8,186 nucleotides of DNA from contig JAQVUQ010000106.1 in the NCBI GenBank assembly GCA_028699365.1, positions 1 through 8,186 of the forward strand. The letters run 5' to 3'. The first letter of the stretch is position 1. Every line of letters starts with the position of its first letter. The stretch comes from UBA5359 sp028699365 [NCBI: bacterium] (GTDB lineage Bacteria > UBP13 > UBA5359). This document shows positions 5,343 to 8,186 of this stretch, in pieces. Under the pieces are notes generated by a model, which saw only the letters and a list, made by a program, of their open reading frames with translations, did no database searches and was not told the DNA's origin. The position numbers and the translations under genes are program-made.

Positions 5343-6341
5343 CTACTGGTCAAGCATATGATCATTCTGTCCCTGAATATACTGATCTAAAGAGACAGCC
5401 GAGTCTCCCACTTGCTCCTCCAAAACTACCATATCGTCCACAAGCTTCTGATACTTTTGAAGTGCTCTCAGAATACACGTTTCCGTTCGAAGGCTTTCTG
5501 CACGACAGCGCCACTTCTGAATAGGGTCGCTAATGATCGGGGAGTTCCAATGTCTCTTAAATACTTTTATTGCATCACCCATTGTATTAACAGTCCCGCC
5601 TGAAGCGTTTATTACACTGCCTGCAGAATCTGATGAGAGAAGAACCGGCCACATTTGAGCCTCAAATATCGCTTCTTCTCGCGTCCTTTTCTGTGGGGCA
5701 TTATTGGAAATAAAATCGATCATTCTGTCCAGATCATCAAGCCTCGCAATAACTGCATCGCCTAGGGCAACGCCGAAGTGACGATCAATCGGCGGCTTTG
5801 CTTCAGACAGTTTCCGGGCAACTACAGGAAGTGCGCTTTGCAAATTATGAGACAAACCTTTCTCACCGCAGTATTCCTTCACGATATCGGAAAGTCTGTC
5901 AGTTGAAGACCACCAGTAATCTTCGTGCTTGAGACGAGGAATTACCGAACAAACAAGTTCATGGTAATGCCAAGCTATGTCTACTATGATACCTTCATGG
6001 ATAAGCCCCTGATGATAAAGTTGGTTCCTGTATGAGTGGCAGATGAGGATAAATGCTGCCTCATCAGGCAAAATGACTTTATCTTTCTTGGCAAACTTAA
6101 CCTTTTCATCGAAACGTTGGCCCAAGACGCGAGCCTTCTCTTTTTCAGAATATTTCGGCAGTGTAGATAATCCCCACAAAGCACTCCGCTTCATTACCTG
6201 TCGTGCATGACGATGAAGGACTAATTCCATAACATTATCTGTTAGTATCAGTGCAAATCTAGCGAATGCCGGAAGGCGCCTCTGAAGTTGTTCAGCGGCC
6301 AGATCCAACTGCTCTACACAATGATGTAACTGTGCAATCAT
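5343..6341 (-). CDS. Hypothetical protein with HEPN-type RNxxxH ribonuclease motif
   Basis: A 332-aa protein that I do not recognise as a named family. Residues 1-130 look like an all-helical domain: a helix LPAFARFALILTDNVMELVL (23-42) with D35 and E39, a charged helix around 64-88, then FILICHSYRNQLYHQGLI (97-114) containing R105-N106-(QLY)-H110, an exact match to the RNxxxH signature of HEPN RNases found in toxins, abortive-infection proteins and Cas13/Csm6. The motif sits at the start of a predicted helix, as expected. Residues 140-332 are mostly charged and helical, without recognised motifs. No signal peptide or membrane segment. ATG at 6341 follows AAGGA at a 7-base spacing. No MNT nucleotidyltransferase antitoxin is adjacent, so it is not a classical MNT-HEPN pair. 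AT-richer than the genes to the left. A metal-independent RNase role is inference; gene reality is well supported by length and RBS. Confidence 0.72.
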   Translation of the reverse strand: MIAQLHHCVEQLDLAAEQLQRRLPAFARFALILTDNVMELVLHRHARQVMKRSALWGLSTLPKYSEKEKARVLGQRFDEKVKFAKKDKVILPDEAAFILICHSYRNQLYHQGLIHEGIIVDIAWHYHELVCSVIPRLKHEDYWWSSTDRLSDIVKEYCGEKGLSHNLQSALPVVARKLSEAKPPIDRHFGVALGDAVIARLDDLDRMIDFISNNAPQKRTREEAIFEAQMWPVLLSSDSAGSVINASGGTVNTMGDAIKVFKRHWNSPIISDPIQKWRCRAESLRTETCILRALQKYQKLVDDMVVLEEQVGDSAVSLDQYIQGQNDHMLDQ

Positions 6342-6676
6342 TCAACATTCCTTGCCCGAGTTTATTAATCACATCTTCCGCAATACCAATTTACTGTTAC
6401 GTCCATACTCATACCGACAGTCCGTATCTATTGGCCGGTTGAATTCATTACCGTTTCACTGAGCCGGTTACCATAATCCCCAGGAATGTTGCTGTTTGGT
6501 TTATCTGCTCAATAAAATTTAGCCCTTTTCCGGTAATGGGTTCGTATCTGACTTCGTCGAATTTCAACATTGTCAAAACCCCTTCAGGCGAGTATCGACT
6601 AAATAGTTCCTGAATTGCCGATGAGCACATAAATTTCCATCAATAAGGGTACGAAGCTTGCTACTAACGCCTACCA
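6342..6676. other. Gap with no confident gene
   Basis: 335 bases between the HNH stop and the 332-aa gene. On the minus strand it holds a 60-codon frame (listed separately) and then, in another frame, an open stretch of 28 codons (6369-6455) ending ...GRNSKLVLRKM and a TGA, with no plausible start. A weak promoter-like pair, TTGGTA and AATAAA at a 17-base spacing, lies about 30 bases before the 332-aa gene on the minus strand. No RNA gene, repeat array or terminator was recognised. Confidence 0.5.
6448..6630 (-). pseudogene. Possible remnant of a longer gene (60-codon frame)
   Basis: ATG at 6630 opens 60 codons: an N-terminal helix CSSAIQELFSRYSPEG, then VLTMLKFDEVRYEPITGKG and NFIEQINQTATFL. 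The composition is protein-like, with a KFDEVRYEPITGKGLNFIEQ stretch that reads like the N-terminus of a longer enzyme. There is no good Shine-Dalgarno (TGGAAATTT before the ATG), and an in-frame TGA lies four codons upstream, so the start is not further back. After its stop, another frame continues with protein-like residues to 6369, which suggests a frameshifted or internally deleted gene. It could equally be a genuine small protein or chance. Function not assigned. Confidence 0.3.
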
Positions 6677-7456
6677 TCACATAACACCGACCCGCGTTCG
6701 TGGCTTTGTTATGCGTGTCCTTTCGGACATGTGCTGCTTTAACTGTTTAATACTCAAGGCTGGCTGCGTCCTATGAATGATTGCATGACAGTTTGGACAT
6801 ATTGGCCTCAGATCCTTAATTGGGTCTAGCTTGTATTCCTTCTTGATCTGGGATAAAGGGACGCAGTGATGGACATGAATATAGCGTTCGCCGATATCCC
6901 CATATATCTCTTTAAAGTCAAACGAACACACCGAACATTTGTAGCCATAGTGATCTATACACTTGGCCCTTGCATTAGTATTACGTTCATATGCGTTGAC
7001 AGAAATCCTTCGCGAAGTGCCTTCAATGTACTGTTCTGGACTAACTACTTCTTCTGGCAAATGAACTGTTTTTATACCATCAAAGGCATACCAACCTGTT
7101 CCGACCTTCTTCAAAATTTTTGGACTCAACTGTGGGATAAAGCCTTTGATTGCTGCTGGCCCATATCCATTCTCATCTTGCTTTTCATCCGAGAATATAA
7201 GAGGAAATGTCTTTAGCCGATATCCTTCCTCTTCGATCAAACGGATATGTTCCCGTGATTGACCGTAGGAAGGTTGTTTCCGTCCCTTGTAATTCATCTG
7301 CCAATGCTCACTCAATATAAGCGAGGCATTTCCATCCGTGTGTAAATCCCATGTACCAAATATGATCACTTTCTCTTTTGCATTTGTGAATGACCAACTC
7401 CATGTCCAGTTACGACAGGTAGCCCCTTGAGATTCAATAAACTTCTTTCGATTCAT
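6677..7456 (-). CDS. HNH endonuclease, McrA-like
   Basis: A 259-aa two-part protein. The C-terminal half (about 145-243) is an HNH nuclease: RRISVNAYERNTNAR lead-in, zinc knuckle C174-x2-C177, beta-hairpin HVHH (194-197), then the conserved DPIKDLRPICPNCHAIIH (211-228) with C220, C223, N222 and H224/H228. Nuclease residues and both CxxC zinc pairs are intact, so it should be active on DNA. The N-terminal half (1-125), with NWTWSWSF, IIFGTWD, SREHIRLIEEEGY and KIKGF-like blocks, recurs ahead of such HNH domains and may recognise DNA or a base modification; that role is inferred. It may be a modification-dependent (type IV) restriction enzyme, since no methyltransferase is nearby. ATG at 7456 follows GAGGGAG closely. 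A gene of the AT-rich accessory segment, 67 bases after the truncated gene to its right. The extreme C-terminus (RTRITKPRTRVGVM) is basic. Confidence 0.92.
   Translation of the reverse strand: MNRKKFIESQGATCRNWTWSWSFTNAKEKVIIFGTWDLHTDGNASLILSEHWQMNYKGRKQPSYGQSREHIRLIEEEGYRLKTFPLIFSDEKQDENGYGPAAIKGFIPQLSPKILKKVGTGWYAFDGIKTVHLPEEVVSPEQYIEGTSRRISVNAYERNTNARAKCIDHYGYKCSVCSFDFKEIYGDIGERYIHVHHCVPLSQIKKEYKLDPIKDLRPICPNCHAIIHRTQPALSIKQLKQHMSERTRITKPRTRVGVM
6680..6713. repeat. Short inverted repeat at the 3' end of the HNH gene
   Basis: CATAACA (6680-6686) and TGTTATG (6707-6713) form a perfect 7-bp inverted repeat around a 20-base GC-rich centre. It begins immediately beyond the HNH stop codon and covers its last codons. 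On the minus strand it is not followed by a T-tract, so termination is doubtful. It may mark a junction of the acquired segment or be incidental. Confidence 0.35.
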
Positions 7457-7523
7457 GCTCCCTCATCCGCTTCTAGAATGACAGTGCTAAAGCCCTCCTA
7501 GATTCTGTTAGTAATTACAAAGT

Positions 7524-8186
7524 TCAGCACCGCCAGAGTAAGCGTCTGACCTCTTTCGGCAACTCGTCTTCGTCCAGCCCTGTTCCAAAGTTTACACCTA
7601 TCCAATTGCCTCCCGGATCACGGCGCATGATCACAAGCGCCTGCTCTAACTCGCGGTCGACAGCTTCGACCATCGCTGTCGCCCACCAAACGCCCTTATT
7701 ATCGCGCACCCACCGGATCTCCGAAACCCTGAACCCTATATTACTGGCAATCCCCTCAGACGCATACTCCAAGATTGCAGCCTCAAGCTCTGTGGCTTGG
7801 GATGTATAACCATCAACATAACGAGAGAGCGCTTCGATAGTATCACGACCAGCAAGAACTAGCCACTCAAGTGTCTCAGGTGAAACTTGTTCACCGTGTA
7901 CGCCACGATTCAAGACGGGAACTAAGTCGGCGAGTGCGTTTGCAAGTTCCCACGGAAGAATACCATTTTGGGCTAACGTGCGTATCGTCCTAGATAGAGC
8001 CATACGCCCCCCACCAAAGCCAACCGAAGCAGCTACAGCAAGCTGCCTTACAAGTTTTTCGATTGCATGCCTAAGTTCAAATGATAAGGTGGCAAAGTCA
8101 TCCGCCACGATTGTCTCACTCACCCATGATGGCTGGCAGGTAATTGTCTTCTTCGGCAACTGTGTCTCAGTTGCCTGCGCGCTCTC
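7524..8186 (-). CDS. Hypothetical protein with degenerate HEPN-like helical domain (5' end outside window)
   Basis: The frame is open to the right edge. The only in-window start is a TTG at 8159 without a Shine-Dalgarno, so the true start is probably upstream. Counting from that TTG (211 aa), residues 24-115 are a helical region of the DUF4145/HEPN-like kind: LSFELRHAIEKLVRQLA, a GILPWELANALADLV helix, then LNRGVHGEQVSPETLEWLVLAG. The motif position that reads R-N-x-x-x-H in active HEPN RNases is L83-N84-R85-G86-V87-H88 here, so the Arg is replaced by Leu; nuclease activity is unlikely. Residues 120-211 form a different, alpha/beta-looking domain ending in WIGVNFGTGLDEDELPKEVRRLL, a pattern I associate with small sensor-like domains of unknown role. 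G+C is closer to the core genes than its neighbours are (32 of 60 at 7741-7800). Function unknown; structural scaffold or binding role is a guess. Confidence 0.82.
   Translation of the reverse strand, partial: ESAQATETQLPKKTITCQPSWVSETIVADDFATLSFELRHAIEKLVRQLAVAASVGFGGGRMALSRTIRTLAQNGILPWELANALADLVPVLNRGVHGEQVSPETLEWLVLAGRDTIEALSRYVDGYTSQATELEAAILEYASEGIASNIGFRVSEIRWVRDNKGVWWATAMVEAVDRELEQALVIMRRDPGGNWIGVNFGTGLDEDELPKEVRRLLWRC

Noticed and set aside
6660-6722. Integron attC-like site (GCATAAC ... GCGTTAG on the minus strand)
   Set aside because: The candidate right core reads GTTAGTA, not GTTRRRY, and does not pair with the left core; L-boxes are missing, and no matching site lies before the HNH gene.
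1-8186. CRISPR array, tRNA, rRNA, transposase or integrase
   Set aside because: No regularly spaced direct repeats of 25-40 bases, no tRNA cloverleaf or rRNA signature, and no recombinase motif in any frame examined.

Overview
The window reads as a chromosomal segment of a spore-forming-type Firmicute (Clostridia in the broad sense, for example the Desulfotomaculum/Pelotomaculum or Moorella side). This is inferred from a SigH/Spo0H-family sigma factor, a long Nif3 (YqfO-type) protein with an internal insert domain, strong GGAGG ribosome binding sites and GTG/TTG starts. No 16S or other phylogenetic marker is present, so the genus is not resolved.

Left part (1-4330), all on the minus strand. 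In order of transcription: a secreted phosphodiester glycosidase (NAGPA family), a Nif3-like dinuclear-metal protein, a SigH-family sigma factor, a soluble Hanks-type Ser/Thr kinase, and, after a 120-base gap, a type I RNase H cut by the window edge. The first four are separated by only 37, 25 and 17 bases and look like one operon. The kinase-RNase H gap holds a striking palindrome built from TTTAG/CTAAA units, followed by a small hairpin that carries the RNase H Shine-Dalgarno sequence.

Middle (4331-5245). A 200-base divergent intergenic region carries one good sigma-A-type promoter on each strand. A near-perfect 25-base dyad covers both -35 boxes, which suggests a shared operator. On the plus strand it leads into a class II aldolase/adducin-family gene.

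Right part (5246-8186), again minus strand, more AT-rich and accessory in character. It holds a 332-aa protein with an exact RNxxxH (HEPN RNase) motif, a 335-base gap with a probable gene remnant, an HNH endonuclease of the McrA-like type, and a 5'-truncated protein whose HEPN-like helical region has lost the arginine of the same motif. By hand count, G+C per 60 bases is 38 at 2701-2760 and 36 at 4561-4620, against 27 at both 6001-6060 and 6961-7020 and 32 at 7741-7800. This fits acquired DNA inserted next to a core operon, and a small defence or conflict island is the best working idea. No phage gene, transposase, integrase, tRNA or CRISPR array was seen.
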